In this document: positions 1 through 9,685 of the stretch, in pieces
How the letters are laid out: every line of letters starts with the position of its first letter
Position numbering within the stretch: the first letter of the stretch is position 1
Assembly: GCA_965240325.2 (NCBI GenBank)
Contig: OZ251247.1
Location: 124,001-188,000 of the forward strand
Length of the DNA stretch: 64,000 bases
Origin: Rebecca billardiae RCC1528
Taxonomy: Eukaryota; Haptophyta
Direction of reading: 5' to 3'
The notes under the pieces: model-generated
The model's database searches: none
Told to the model about the DNA's origin: nothing
Seen by the model: the letters and a program-made list of their open reading frames with translations, nothing else
Translations under genes and position numbers: made by a program

Positions 1-757
1 CCATTCGAATCGATGGCGCGCTCCGAGCGGCGGGCGTGCGCGCATGACTGCCGCGAGGGGGGCTGCGAGGCGTCGGCCGGCTTGCCAAGGCGGTTCCCTG
101 GGGCGGCGTCACCCTCCCCCGCCCCTCCTCGCCCACCCTCGCCCCACGGGCGGCCACACGTGACCTGTTAAGATGAGGTCACGGGGGCCGCGCGGCACGC
201 GCGCGGAGAGGCGAGGAAGTGGTGTTTCGCGGAAAAACGCAACGTCGCATTGTGCTCAACCCATGTGGGCACCCGCTCCACAAGTTTGCGGTACGCCAAA
301 CCGCACACAGCGGCCTGAGCAGCTCCCAGACTGACTTTCGCTCTTGAAGCCTGTTTTGGGGCCAGATCTTGGTGTGGATGTAGCGCGGCGAGGAGGCGCC
401 GGGCGCGCGCCCGAGCTGCGTGCTGCCACTCGTCATGACCCATAGACATCGTCCGTCGCGAACGACCCGGCTCGCCTCGACCTCTCCGACCCGCCGGGCA
501 GCCACGACCGAGCGCGCAGCCAACGGTGTCCAAACAGAGGCTTCTCAGACCGCGTGGGATGGGCATAGGCGCGAGAGAGGGCGCCCAGCGCGCTCTTGAG
601 ATGCACAGGAGCACGCACTGATGCGTATGGAACCATCCCATCACGATCGCCCCGACCTGGCGCGCCCTATCTGGCCCGTCAGGCTGCCCGCGCCGCCGCC
701 GCCGCGCCACGCCGCCGCCCAGGGGCGCCGCCGCACCGCGGGCACATGGGTAAGTCC

Positions 758-1053
758 GTATTCAACAAATACAGAATTTCCGGTGCGGCCCTCTTTTGGG
801 CGGCAAGGTCGGTCTGGTCGACACCTGCCGCGCGGCATGGGCCACGGCGCGGCGAGGTGGCGGCTGGCGCACCGCGGCGTGGGCGGGATGGCTCGAGGAC
901 ACCACCGCCCCGCCTCCCACGCCGCGCCGTGCGCGTGCGCCGTGCTCTCGTCGCGTACCGATTTTCCTGCGGCGAGCGACGTCCAACAGCGCGACCATGC
1001 CATCGCGCGACGAGGTGCGTTCAGCTCGGCGATTTGTCGTATTTGTTGAATAC
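758..1053. repeat. Inverted 15-mer pair
   Basis: GTATTCAACAAATAC at 758-772 recurs as its exact reverse complement at 1039-1053. Each 15-mer is itself a small stem (GTATT/AATAC). The enclosed segment of about 296 bp could be a miniature inverted-repeat element, but no target-site duplication is evident and no coding content was recognised. Confidence 0.35.
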
Positions 1054-1880
1054 ATGCGGGTACGAATCGACCGCAAGGAGCGGCAAGGACGCCCTCGACG
1101 CACACGTCGAGAGCCACGCGCGCGGCGTGGACTGGCACGCGACGCGGAGATGGCGGGCGCGGTGCCGCGGGCGCGCGACTGGTCTAGAACATCCCAATGA
1201 AGCACGGGACGGCGCTGCGCGCCTGTGCTCGCCGCCATCTCCTCGCAGGCGAAAATATCTGTGCACCCTTCTGTGTGGCTAGTCGACCGGCCGGCACGCG
1301 GCACGCGAGCAGTGTGTGTGGGGAGGAGTGTGACATGGCAGGCTGTGGCGAGGTGGATGGCCGTGCAGGTATACGCTAGGAAGGGCCGCTCCCGCGCTCG
1401 CGCGGTGCCTCGCGCACGCCTCGTCGAGGACGAGCGTGTTTGAATGGCTCCGGAGCCAAGGCTTACGATCGCTCGTTGATGGGCAGCGCGCGACACGTGC
1501 ACACGACGAAGGTGACGACCAGGCACTCCGGCGAGGGCGGCTGTGCTGGTAGCAGACTGCATTCGGAGTAAGATGCGCCATCTTACGCGCCGCTTCGCCT
1601 CGCTGCATCGCCGCACTGAGCAGCAGGGCTCCACGCTCACGAATGGCTCACCACGAGCTACGTGACCGCGGCCAGCCGCGTGCCAACCCGGCGAGGCAGA
1701 GAGGGGCGGAGGGATGGGGAGGCTGGGTGGGATGTTGCAGTCCCATGCCCGGGGCACTCGCCAGGCGCCTGCGCGACCACCGTAGCGTCGTCTGTGCGCT
1801 CGTGCGGCCCGCGCGAGAAATTCCCCGAAAATCGGCTCGTGTCGGACGGGTTACGGTAACGATAATCCCGTTTTTGTTCA

Positions 1881-1924
1881 CTCGCCTGCCTGAGCTGTGT
1901 GCGTCTCTTATTCTTAGTAAACTG
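1881..1924 (+). repeat. 44-bp dispersed repeat, copy 1
   Basis: A 44-bp sequence beginning CTCGCCTGCCTGAGCTGTGT and ending TAGTAAACTG. It recurs without mismatch at 7142-7185 and 59078-59121, always in plus orientation. This copy lies 111 bp beyond the stop codon of FR1. Confidence 0.85.
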
Positions 1925-2035
1925 TAGTGTCAATGAATCATCGTCGTGCGCGCGCATCAGCCTCTGCTCCGTCTGGCAGCTCACGCTGCGCTCGGGCTGA
2001 CCGTACTCATCACGGCTCCGTCATCGCAACACTCA

Positions 2036-3550
2036 TCACTGATGCAACGCGGAGCAGTTGGACGCCGGCAGAGGGTGCTGCGTCAGCATACGCGAGCACG
2101 CCGCCTCGACGCGCGCGGGCGTGTCAATCCGCTGGGTGGGCTCGTCTTGCTCGGCCACGCTCATGCCGAGGCCGAGCGCGGCCGAGCGCTCACCGCACGC
2201 GTGCACGCTGCCTTCCGCACTCACAAACAGCGAGTGGGAGTCGCCCATGGCACATCGCACCACACAGGAAGGGCCGAGGGCAGCCACGCGCGACGGGGCG
2301 CCATGCCCACTCTCTCCAGCCCCCAGCCCCAGCTGGCCGTAGCTGTTGTCCCCAAACGTGTGCACGCTGCCGTCAGCACCCAGCACCGCGCTGCTCTCTG
2401 AGCCTGCACACGCGCGCACGATGCGCACACCCGCGAGGGAGTCGATCCGCCTCGGCGTGAGCTGCTCGCGCGTGTCTGCGTGCCCGTGCGAGCCATTCGC
2501 ACCATACCCAAACGAGTGCACCGCCCCGTCGCTGTCCACCACCAGGCTGTGCGCAGCGCCCGCGCTCACGTGCACGGCGCGCACGCCCGCGAGCGCCTCG
2601 ATGCGCCTCGGCGTGTGCTGAACCTCCTGGTCGCCGTGGCCGAGACGGCCAAACTGGGCACGGCCGCACGAGTAGACGGCGCCGTGCGCAGAGAGGAGCA
2701 GCGTGTGATCACCGCCCGCGGCCACGCCGCCCACGCGCACGCCGTCCAGCGCCTCGATGCGCGTCGGCTCCCACCGCTGCTTGGTGTCGCCGTGGCCGAG
2801 CTGGCCGCAGTTGTTGCCGCCCCAGCTGTACGCGCACCCAGCGGCGGTGAGCGCGAGGCTGTGGCGCGCGCCGGCCGAGATGCCCACGACACAAGCAGCA
2901 CGTAGGCGATCGATCAGCGCGAAGTACCGCCGCTCCTCCGTGTCCCTCAGCCCGAGCTGGCCGGAGCCGTTGCAGCCGCAGCCGTACACGGCGCCGGCGT
3001 CGCTCAGCGCGAGCAGGTGGTCCCAGCCAGCGGCCACAGCGGCTACGCGCACCGCGGAGAGCGAGGGCACGCGCGTCGGCACGCGCACTGCCGGCAAACC
3101 CGAGTGGCCGATGGCCACGTGCGCGCGGTACCCGCCCATCCGCCGCCCGTACTTGTCCCGCACCTTCTCCTCGCCGCACGTGTGCAGCCCGCCCTCCGCG
3201 TCCACAAACGCGCTGAAGCCGTTGCCGGCGGCCACGGGAGGCGAGTGCGCGCGTGCGAGCACGAGCACGCGTTCACGCGCGAAGAGCTCCTCCGCCCAGC
3301 TGCGCACGCCCGCCGGCAGCGACGCCGGCAGCGCGCGCGCGTGCCCCCGCGCGCGCGCGCGCTCGCGCAGCGCGCGCTCGACCGCCGAGCACCCGCCGGG
3401 CGGCGCGGCGTGGAAGAGGCGCGCGGTGGCGTTCAGGCTGGCGAGGTTACCGGGCGGCAGGAGCGAGATGATGCGGTCGAGCACCTCTGACGGCAGGTCG
3501 ACGAGCGCGCGCGTCGGTTGCGCGGCGCCGCCCATCTCGTCGGTGGCCAT
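2036..3550 (-). CDS. F-box-RCC1 propeller protein FR1
   Basis: 504 aa and intronless; the first member of the array. An F-box-like segment lies at about residues 18-48 (LPSEVL..I..LLP...LASLNATARLFHAA), followed by a linker. Seven RCC1-type blades run from about residue 112 (FSAFVDAEGGLHTCGEE) to 480. F-box proteins typically bind Skp1 and present substrates to an SCF ubiquitin ligase; the propeller is the likely substrate reader (inference from the family). The N-terminus is type A (MATDEMGG). Variable pairs in blades 2-7 are WD, AR, GD, AA, SE, DS. The last ~19 residues (SRMLTQHPLP...) replace the WRARVC end found in most paralogues, so the 3' end was exchanged or drifted. The start is the ATG shared with FR3. 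Confidence 0.9.
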   Translation of the reverse strand: MATDEMGGAAQPTRALVDLPSEVLDRIISLLPPGNLASLNATARLFHAAPPGGCSAVERALRERARARGHARALPASLPAGVRSWAEELFARERVLVLARAHSPPVAAGNGFSAFVDAEGGLHTCGEEKVRDKYGRRMGGYRAHVAIGHSGLPAVRVPTRVPSLSAVRVAAVAAGWDHLLALSDAGAVYGCGCNGSGQLGLRDTEERRYFALIDRLRAACVVGISAGARHSLALTAAGCAYSWGGNNCGQLGHGDTKQRWEPTRIEALDGVRVGGVAAGGDHTLLLSAHGAVYSCGRAQFGRLGHGDQEVQHTPRRIEALAGVRAVHVSAGAAHSLVVDSDGAVHSFGYGANGSHGHADTREQLTPRRIDSLAGVRIVRACAGSESSAVLGADGSVHTFGDNSYGQLGLGAGESGHGAPSRVAALGPSCVVRCAMGDSHSLFVSAEGSVHACGERSAALGLGMSVAEQDEPTQRIDTPARVEAACSRMLTQHPLPASNCSALHQ

Positions 3551-3913
3551 CCCGCCGTTCGCGCTGCTCGCGCCCGGGGCCGATGATTGTGTGCAACACG
3601 GACGTCAGTACCCCCATACGTCACGGTTGGCGACAGTTGCCAGTAGTTGCTGATGCTGTCGGGTCAGGTTGGTTGTCTCACTGATGTGTGCGCAGCCGCT
3701 GCTGCTGCCACTTTCGGCTCTGCTTAGTCTCGCTACCACCGCTATCACTCATCACTGCGCATCGTCTGAAGTCGTCAGTCCGACTACGCCGACTCCGAAC
3801 CGTACAGTACTGCTCAGTAGCTACGCGGAGCAGTCTGCTGATGGCAACTTGGGCCCTTGAGTCTCAGACTCTCAGCAGTCTGGACGCCGGCAGACTGGCG
3901 GCAGAGGCGCGTG
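3551..3913. other. Array spacer between FR1 and FR2
   Basis: 363 bp with no gene. It holds the 5' flank of FR1. A 15-mer GTCAGGTTGGTTGTC at 3663-3677 recurs at 33288-33302, upstream of the truncated type-A copy. The rest is CT/CA-rich simple sequence. The long G-rich spacer seen further right in the array is absent. Confidence 0.5.
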
Positions 3914-5389
3914 TCAGCGCACACGCACACGCAACGCCGTCTCGATGAACGCGGGCGTGGCTATCCGCCGGGTGGGCTCGCCTGGCTCGGCCATGCACAG
4001 TCCGAGGCCGAGCGCAGCCGAGCGCTTGCCGCACGCGTACACGTTGCCGTCCGCACTCACAAACAGCGAGTGGGAGTGGCCCATGGCACAGTGCTCCACG
4101 CGGGCTTGGGCGAGGGCATCCACTGACACGCGTGCCGGAGGTGCGTGGGCCGTCTCTCCGCGCCCCAGCCCGAGCTGGCCGTCCTCGTTGTTCCCAAACG
4201 CGTGCACGCTGCCGTTCGCGCCCACCACCGCGCTGCCGTCCAGGCCAGCGCACGAGCGCACGGCGTGCGATGCAGCGAGCGCCTTGACGCGTTTGGGCGT
4301 GAGCCTATCGCGCCGGCCACCGTGCCCGAGCCTCCCATCGAGCCCACGCCCGAACGAGTGCACCCCACCCTGCGCGCCCACCACCAGGCTGTGCGCGTAG
4401 CCTGCGCTCACGTGCACGGCGCGCACGCCCGCGAGCGCCTCGATGCGCCTCGGCGTGTGCTGATCCTGCCCGTCGCCGTGGCCGAGCCGGCCAGAAGAGC
4501 CCCGGCCGCACGAGTAGACGGCGCCTTGTGCAGAGAGCAGTAGCGTGTGGTCAGCGCCCACCGCCACGCCGCCTACGCGCACGCCGTCCAGCGCCTCGAT
4601 GCGCGTCGGCTCCGACCGCCGCTCCGTGTCGCCGTGGCCGAGCTGGCCGTTAACGTTCCAGCCCCAGCTGTACGCGCACCCAGCGGCGCTGAGCGCGAGG
4701 CTGTGCTTGCTTCCAGCGGCAATGCCCACCACCACGACGTCGGCCAGCGCCGCAACCAGGATGAACTCGCGCCGGACCTTGCCGCCGCCCAGCCCGAGCT
4801 GGCCGTGGACGTTCATGCCGCAGCCGTACACGGCGCCGGCCTCGCTCAGCGCGAGCAGGTGGTGCTCGCCAGCGGCCACTGCGCGCACGCGCACCGCACA
4901 GAGCGAGGCCACGCGGGTCGGCACGCGCACTGCCTGCGCGCCCGAGTGGCCGATAGCCACGTGCGCTCGAAACGGGCGACGCCCGTGCTGGTCCCGCCCC
5001 ACCTCCGCCTCCTCGCCGCACGTGTGCAGCCCGCCCTCCGCGTCCACAAACGCGCTGAAGCCGTAGCCGGCCGCGACCGGAGGCGAGTGCGCGTGCGCGA
5101 GCTCGAGCACGCCCTCGCGCAGGAGCAGCTCCGCCGTCCAACTGCGCACGCCCGAGGGCAGCGATGCCGGCAGCGCGCGCTCGTGCCCGCGCGCGCGCGC
5201 GCGCTCGCGCAGCGCGCGCTCGACCGGCGAGCAGCCGCCGGGCGGCGCGGCGTGGAAGAGGCGCGCGGTGGCGTTCAGGCTGGCGAGGTCGGGCAGCGGC
5301 AGGGGCGAGATGATGCGTCCGAGCACGTCTGGCGGCAGGTCGTCGAGCGCGAGGCGCGGCGTGCGCGCCCGATGTGCCGTGCTGGCCAT
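3914..5389 (-). CDS. F-box-RCC1 propeller protein FR2
   Basis: 491 aa from the ATG at 5389, the position matching other members (MASTAHRARTPRLALDDLPP). The frame stays open upstream, but that extension resembles no paralogue. F-box at about 14-48 and seven RCC1-type blades. Variable pairs in blades 2-7: EH, SK, AD, YA, LD, HS. The protein ends ETALRVRVR rather than ETAWRARVC. The N-terminus (MAST...LALDDLP) is closest to FR18, the plus-strand member at the far end of the window, suggesting an older split between these two. The intergenic gap to FR3 is only 239 bp. Confidence 0.9.
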   Translation of the reverse strand: MASTAHRARTPRLALDDLPPDVLGRIISPLPLPDLASLNATARLFHAAPPGGCSPVERALRERARARGHERALPASLPSGVRSWTAELLLREGVLELAHAHSPPVAAGYGFSAFVDAEGGLHTCGEEAEVGRDQHGRRPFRAHVAIGHSGAQAVRVPTRVASLCAVRVRAVAAGEHHLLALSEAGAVYGCGMNVHGQLGLGGGKVRREFILVAALADVVVVGIAAGSKHSLALSAAGCAYSWGWNVNGQLGHGDTERRSEPTRIEALDGVRVGGVAVGADHTLLLSAQGAVYSCGRGSSGRLGHGDGQDQHTPRRIEALAGVRAVHVSAGYAHSLVVGAQGGVHSFGRGLDGRLGHGGRRDRLTPKRVKALAASHAVRSCAGLDGSAVVGANGSVHAFGNNEDGQLGLGRGETAHAPPARVSVDALAQARVEHCAMGHSHSLFVSADGNVYACGKRSAALGLGLCMAEPGEPTRRIATPAFIETALRVRVR

Positions 5390-5628
5390 CGCTCCCCGCT
5401 CACGAAGGACGACTGTCGTCGGCGCGCGCGGCCGCTGTTGGAAGCTGGGCAGCCGCCCGCTCCAACCGTCGGTCCGACCACTACATCGTACTTCGTAGTT
5501 TCGTCTACCCCCATATATTTGCGTACTGTACATACTAGTACTACGACTCAGACTCAATCACTCAGACACTCATCAGACACTCATCAGACACTCAGACTCA
5601 GATGCGACTTCACCGGGCGCGCACGATG

Positions 5629-7101
5629 TCAGCAGACACGCGCGCGCCACGCCGTCTCGACGCACGCGGGCGTGGGGATCGGTGGGCCGGACTCGTCTTG
5701 CTCAATGCCATCATACTCGCTCAGCCCGAGGCCGAGCGCAGCCGAGCGCATGCCGCAGGCGTACACGCTGCCGTCCGCACTCACAAACAGCGCGTGGGAG
5801 TCGCCCATGGCGCAGCGCACCACACGGAGAAGAGCCAGGGCAGCCACGCGCGACGGGACGGCATGCCTCGTCTCTTCGGACCCCAGCCCGAGCACGCCGT
5901 CGTCGTTGCCCCCGAACGTGTGCACGCTGCCGTCCGCGCCCAGCACCGCGCTGCTGAGTGCGCCAGCGCACGCGCGCACGATGCGCACAGCGGCGAGGGC
6001 GTCAATCCGCCTCGGCGTGGGCTGCTCGGGCGTGGCTGCGTGCCCGAGCGAGCCATCCTCACCATACCCAAACGAGTGCACCGCTCCCTCGCTGTCCACC
6101 ACCAGGCTGTGCGCACCGCCCGCGCTCACGTGCACGGCGCGCACGCCCGCGAGCGCCTCGATGCGCTGCGGCGTGAGCCGAGGCTCCTCGTCGCCGTGGC
6201 CGAGCTGGCCGCCGTTGCCGCGGCTGCACGAGTAGACGATGCCGCACACCGATAGAAGCAGCGTGTGCACATGCCCAGCCACCACTCCGCCCACGCGCAC
6301 GCCGTCCAGCGCCTCGATGCGCGTCGGCTGCCGCCGCTCCTGCGTGTCTCCCAGCCCCAGCTGGCCGTACCGGTTGAGGCCCCAGCTGTACGCACGGCCG
6401 GCTGCACTGAGCGCGCAGCTGTGAGCGCTTCCAGCGGTGATCGCCACAACCACGACACCGAGCAGCGCCGCGACAGGCTCGCACTCGCGCCGCTCCTCCT
6501 TGTCCCCCAGCCCCAGCTGGCCGTACTCGTTCTTGCCGCAGCCGTACACGGCGCCGGCCTCGCTCAGCGCGAGCAGGTGCTCATAGCCAGCGGCCACCGC
6601 GACCACGCGCGTAGCAGCGAGCGAGGCGACGTGCGTCGGCACGCGCACTGCCGACAAGCCCGAATGGCTGATGGCCGCGTGCGCTCGATACGTCCAACTG
6701 TCCTCGTCCTCCTCCCCCTCCTCACCGCACGCGTGCAGCCCGCCCTCCGCGTCCACAAACGCGCTGAAGCGACCGCCGCACACGACCGGGGATGCGTGCG
6801 CGCGTGCGAGCTCGATCACGCGCTCGCGCGCGAACAGCTCCTCCGTCCACGTGCGCACGTCGGAGGGCAGCGACGCCAGCAGCGCGCGCTCGTGCGCGCG
6901 CGCGCGCGCGCGCTCGCGCAGCGCGCGCTCGACCGCCGAGCACCCGCCGGGCGGCGCGGCGTGGAAGAGGCGCGCGGTGGCGTTCAGGCTGGCGAGGTCG
7001 TGTGGCGGCAGGAGCGAGACGACGCGGTCGAGCACCTCTGACGGCAGGTCGACGAGCGCGCGCGTCGGTTGCGCGCTGCCGCCCATCTCGTCGGTGGCCA
7101 T
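5629..7101 (-). CDS. F-box-RCC1 propeller protein FR3
   Basis: 490 aa starting at the type-A ATG (MATDEMGGSAQ) at 7101; an upstream in-frame ATG at 7140 is not conserved. F-box and seven blades are intact. Variable pairs in blades 2-7: YE, SA, HV, GA, AL, DS. Blade 4 is unusual: the common LLLSAHGAVYSCG is LLLSVCGIVYSCS here. The shortest intergenic gap (223 bp to FR4) follows on the right and contains 44-bp repeat copy 2. The C-terminus is ETAWRARVC, as in most members. Confidence 0.9.
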   Translation of the reverse strand: MATDEMGGSAQPTRALVDLPSEVLDRVVSLLPPHDLASLNATARLFHAAPPGGCSAVERALRERARARAHERALLASLPSDVRTWTEELFARERVIELARAHASPVVCGGRFSAFVDAEGGLHACGEEGEEDEDSWTYRAHAAISHSGLSAVRVPTHVASLAATRVVAVAAGYEHLLALSEAGAVYGCGKNEYGQLGLGDKEERRECEPVAALLGVVVVAITAGSAHSCALSAAGRAYSWGLNRYGQLGLGDTQERRQPTRIEALDGVRVGGVVAGHVHTLLLSVCGIVYSCSRGNGGQLGHGDEEPRLTPQRIEALAGVRAVHVSAGGAHSLVVDSEGAVHSFGYGEDGSLGHAATPEQPTPRRIDALAAVRIVRACAGALSSAVLGADGSVHTFGGNDDGVLGLGSEETRHAVPSRVAALALLRVVRCAMGDSHALFVSADGSVYACGMRSAALGLGLSEYDGIEQDESGPPIPTPACVETAWRARVC

Positions 7102-7141
7102 CGTGCGGCGCCGATGATCGTACCCGCATACGGGCGTCAAT

Positions 7142-7185
7142 CTCGCCTGCCTGAGCTGTGTGCGTCTCTTATTCTTAGTAAACTG
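7142..7185 (+). repeat. 44-bp dispersed repeat, copy 2
   Basis: Same 44-bp sequence as at 1881-1924 and 59078-59121. It lies between the FR3 start (7101) and the FR4 stop (7325). The similarity to the 59-kb copy extends a few bases further left (GGGCGTC.ATCTCGCC). Confidence 0.85.
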
Positions 7186-7324
7186 CTGTACCGATTACCG
7201 CGCCGCGCCTCTGCTGTTCCCCACTTCCCAAAGCGCTGCAACGAAATAAACGTAGTAAGCATCAGGAGCGATTGAGACCCAGCTGCTCGGGCTGCTGGCC
7301 CTCGCCCCTCGGCGGCAGGCGGCG

Positions 7325-8806
7325 TCAGCAGACGCGCGCACGCCACGCCGCCTCGACGCACGTGGGCGTGCCAATCCGCTGGGTGGGCTCGTCTTGCTCG
7401 GCAGCGCTCATGCCGAGGCCCAGCGCAGCCGAGCGCTTGCCGCACGCGTACACGCTGCCGTCCGCACTCACAAACAGCGAGTGGGCATCGCCCATGGCAC
7501 AGTGCACCACACAGGAAGGGGCGAGGGCACGCACGCGCGTGGGAATCTTGGTAGCCGCTTGCCCGCGCAGCCCGAGCATGCCGGCCCTGTTGTCCCCGAA
7601 CGTGTGCACGCTGCCGTCTGCGCCCAGCACCGCGCTGCTGCATGCGCCAGCGCATGCGCGCACGGCGCGCACGCCGGTGAGGGCGTCAATCCGCCTCGGC
7701 GTGGGCTGCTGGAGCGGCTGGAACGTGGCTCCATACCCGAGCCCGCCAACCTCACCATACCCGAACGAGTACACCGCCCCCTCGCTGTCCACCACCAGGC
7801 TGTGCTCACAGCACGCGCTCACGTGCACGGCGCGCACGCGCGCAAGCGCCTCGATGCGCCTCGGCGTGCGCTGATCCCGCTGGTCGCCGTGGCCGAGACG
7901 GCCAAACTGGCCATCGCCGCACGAGAAGACGGCGCCGTGCGCCGAGAGCAGCAGCGTGTGAGCGCCTCCCGCAGCCACCCCGCCCACGCGCACGCCGTCC
8001 AGCGCCGCGATGCGCGTCGGCTCACACCGGCCCTTCCTGTCGCCGTGGCCGAGCTGGCCGTCACTGTTGTAGCCCCAGCTGTACGCGCACCCAGCGGCGC
8101 TGAGCGCGAGGCTGTGGTAGCCGCCAGCGGAGATGCACACCACCACGACGTCGGCCAGCGCCGCGACCGGAACGAACTCGCGCCGCATCTTGCCACCGCC
8201 CAGACCGAGCTGGCCGCACACGTTCTTGCCGCAGCCGTACACAGCGCCGACCTCGCTCAGCGCGAGCAGGTGGCCAATGCCAGCGGCCACGGAGCACACG
8301 CGCACCGCGCTGAGGGAGGCGACGTGCGTCGGCACGCGCACTGCCTGCATGTCCGAGTGGCCAATGGCCACGTGCGCTCGATACTCGCCCGTCAGACGTC
8401 GGAACTCGTCCAGCACCGCCTCCTCGCCGCACGTGTGCAGCCCGCCCACCGCGTCCACAAACGCGCTGAAGTTGTCGATGCCGTCTGCGCCGGCCGCCAC
8501 GGGAGGCGAGTGCGAGCATGCGAGCTCGAGGAGGCGATCACGCAACAACAGCTCCTCCGTCCACGTGCGCACGCCCGAAGGCAGCGACGCCGGCAGCGTG
8601 CGCTCGTGCCCGCGCGCGCGCGCGCGCTCGCGCAGCGCGCGCTCGACCGGCGAGCGGCCGCCGGGCGGCGCGGCGTGGAAGAGGCGCGCGGTGGCGTTCA
8701 GGCTGGCGAGGTCGCGCGACGGCAAGCATAGGATGATGCGGGCGAGCACTTCCGGGGGCAGGTCGTCGAGCGCGAGGGGCGGCGTGCGCGTCCGTGCCGT
8801 GGCCAT
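7325..8806 (-). CDS. F-box-RCC1 propeller protein FR4
   Basis: 493 aa with a type-B N-terminus (MATARTRTPPLALDDLPPEV). F-box at about 14-48. Variable pairs in blades 2-7: IG, GY, GA, CE, AC, DA. In blade 5 the normal SAG is SAC, and the blade 5/6 connection carries a few extra residues (GATFQPLQQPTPRR), making it slightly longer than most. Ends ETAWRARVC. The conserved upstream box of type-B genes lies 74 bp 5' of this ATG. Confidence 0.9.
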   Translation of the reverse strand: MATARTRTPPLALDDLPPEVLARIILCLPSRDLASLNATARLFHAAPPGGRSPVERALRERARARGHERTLPASLPSGVRTWTEELLLRDRLLELACSHSPPVAAGADGIDNFSAFVDAVGGLHTCGEEAVLDEFRRLTGEYRAHVAIGHSDMQAVRVPTHVASLSAVRVCSVAAGIGHLLALSEVGAVYGCGKNVCGQLGLGGGKMRREFVPVAALADVVVVCISAGGYHSLALSAAGCAYSWGYNSDGQLGHGDRKGRCEPTRIAALDGVRVGGVAAGGAHTLLLSAHGAVFSCGDGQFGRLGHGDQRDQRTPRRIEALARVRAVHVSACCEHSLVVDSEGAVYSFGYGEVGGLGYGATFQPLQQPTPRRIDALTGVRAVRACAGACSSAVLGADGSVHTFGDNRAGMLGLRGQAATKIPTRVRALAPSCVVHCAMGDAHSLFVSADGSVYACGKRSAALGLGMSAAEQDEPTQRIGTPTCVEAAWRARVC

Positions 8807-9685
8807 CGAGCCGAGCGCGAGAGAAGACGCGAGGGGAAGGGCCGAGCGGAGGGCGGTGCGCGGCGGAGGACAGAGCCTGGACAGTCCGACAGTGGCAAAC
8901 CGTCTCCGATCGAGTCACAGCGAGGGTGCTGACGAGCTGCGTCAGCTCCTGGCCACTGCCAGCAAGGTTGGTACTGTCACTTGTCAGTTCCTGCTGACGC
9001 CGGCTGACTACGCGCATTGATGCCGCGCATATCACTGCTACTGCGCTCGTCTGCGACTTGTGAGCAGTGTCCGGCGCAGTTGATCACTGGCGGGCCGGTC
9101 GTGAACACCGTTGGTAACACGGGGACGGCGTCCGCGGCAGAGCAGACCGGCCGCGCCTTAGGAGTCGCCACTCGGAGTCAGTGACGACGGACGACCCGGA
9201 TGATGAATGACGCCTGCATAGTGCATGGCTGGCTCTGGCCGACACCAGCTCGGCTGCTCACGGCACGCAGTCGGCACTGCGGCCGCGACTGCGACGGCCG
9301 CCGGGCAGCGCTGCTCAGAGCGCACGTACACGCCGCACTGCGCATCGGACTCGGCAGTCCGGACTCGGCGCCTGCAGGCAGGACTCAGCCGCGCGGCGCA
9401 CGTGCCGTCGCGCCGGCTAGCCCACCGCCCCCCCTCCCACCCGCCCCCCGCCGGCAGGGCCCAGGGCGGCACGCGCGGCTTTCGTGCCGCAGCCCTCACC
9501 GCCCGGAGACGCGCGCTGTTGCCCCCTCCGCTGCCCGTGCCGTGCGCACCCGTGCCGCGCCCAGTGCGCCTGGCATGCAGCAGCACCTCCCCTCCTCCCC
9601 CCCCCGCACACCTCCACACTCCCCGCCGCAGGCAGGCCCGCAGCTGCTCCGGCTGCCTGCCCTCGCCCCTCGGAGGCAGGCGGAG
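8807..9685. repeat. Array spacer FR4/FR5
   Basis: 879 bp, no gene. The left part is the FR4 5' flank. The middle (about 8940-9180) and right part (about 9200-9680) are the standard spacer block found between many array genes, including a cytosine-rich tract near 9420-9450 that is G-rich on the coding strand. From 9200 rightward the sequence belongs to a 3-kb duplicated segment whose partner starts at 21839. Confidence 0.8.
8880..8907 (-). promoter_or_regulatory. Conserved upstream box of FR4
   Basis: On the coding strand it reads GGAGACGGTTTGCCACTGTC followed by GGACTGTC. The same box lies 62-74 bp upstream of six type-B genes while the sequence around it varies more. A core-promoter or transcription-start role is inferred from position only. 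Confidence 0.4.

Larger units (their letters stand above)
1..2035. other. Left flank, no gene recognised
   Basis: The open frames here overlap one another on both strands, are Arg/Ala-rich and show no recognisable domain, as expected by chance in GC-rich DNA. Two small structures are visible: a pair of inverted 15-mers at 758-772 and 1039-1053, and a copy of a 44-bp dispersed repeat at 1881-1924. The right end (about 1930-2035) is the 3' flank of the first array gene. Confidence 0.5.

Noticed and set aside
4547-6235. Long plus-strand frames across the F-box genes (for example 562 residues here)
   Set aside because: They are antisense shadows created by GC-rich codon bias; all carry the same HGAHARERLDAPRR-type strings opposite RCC1 blades.
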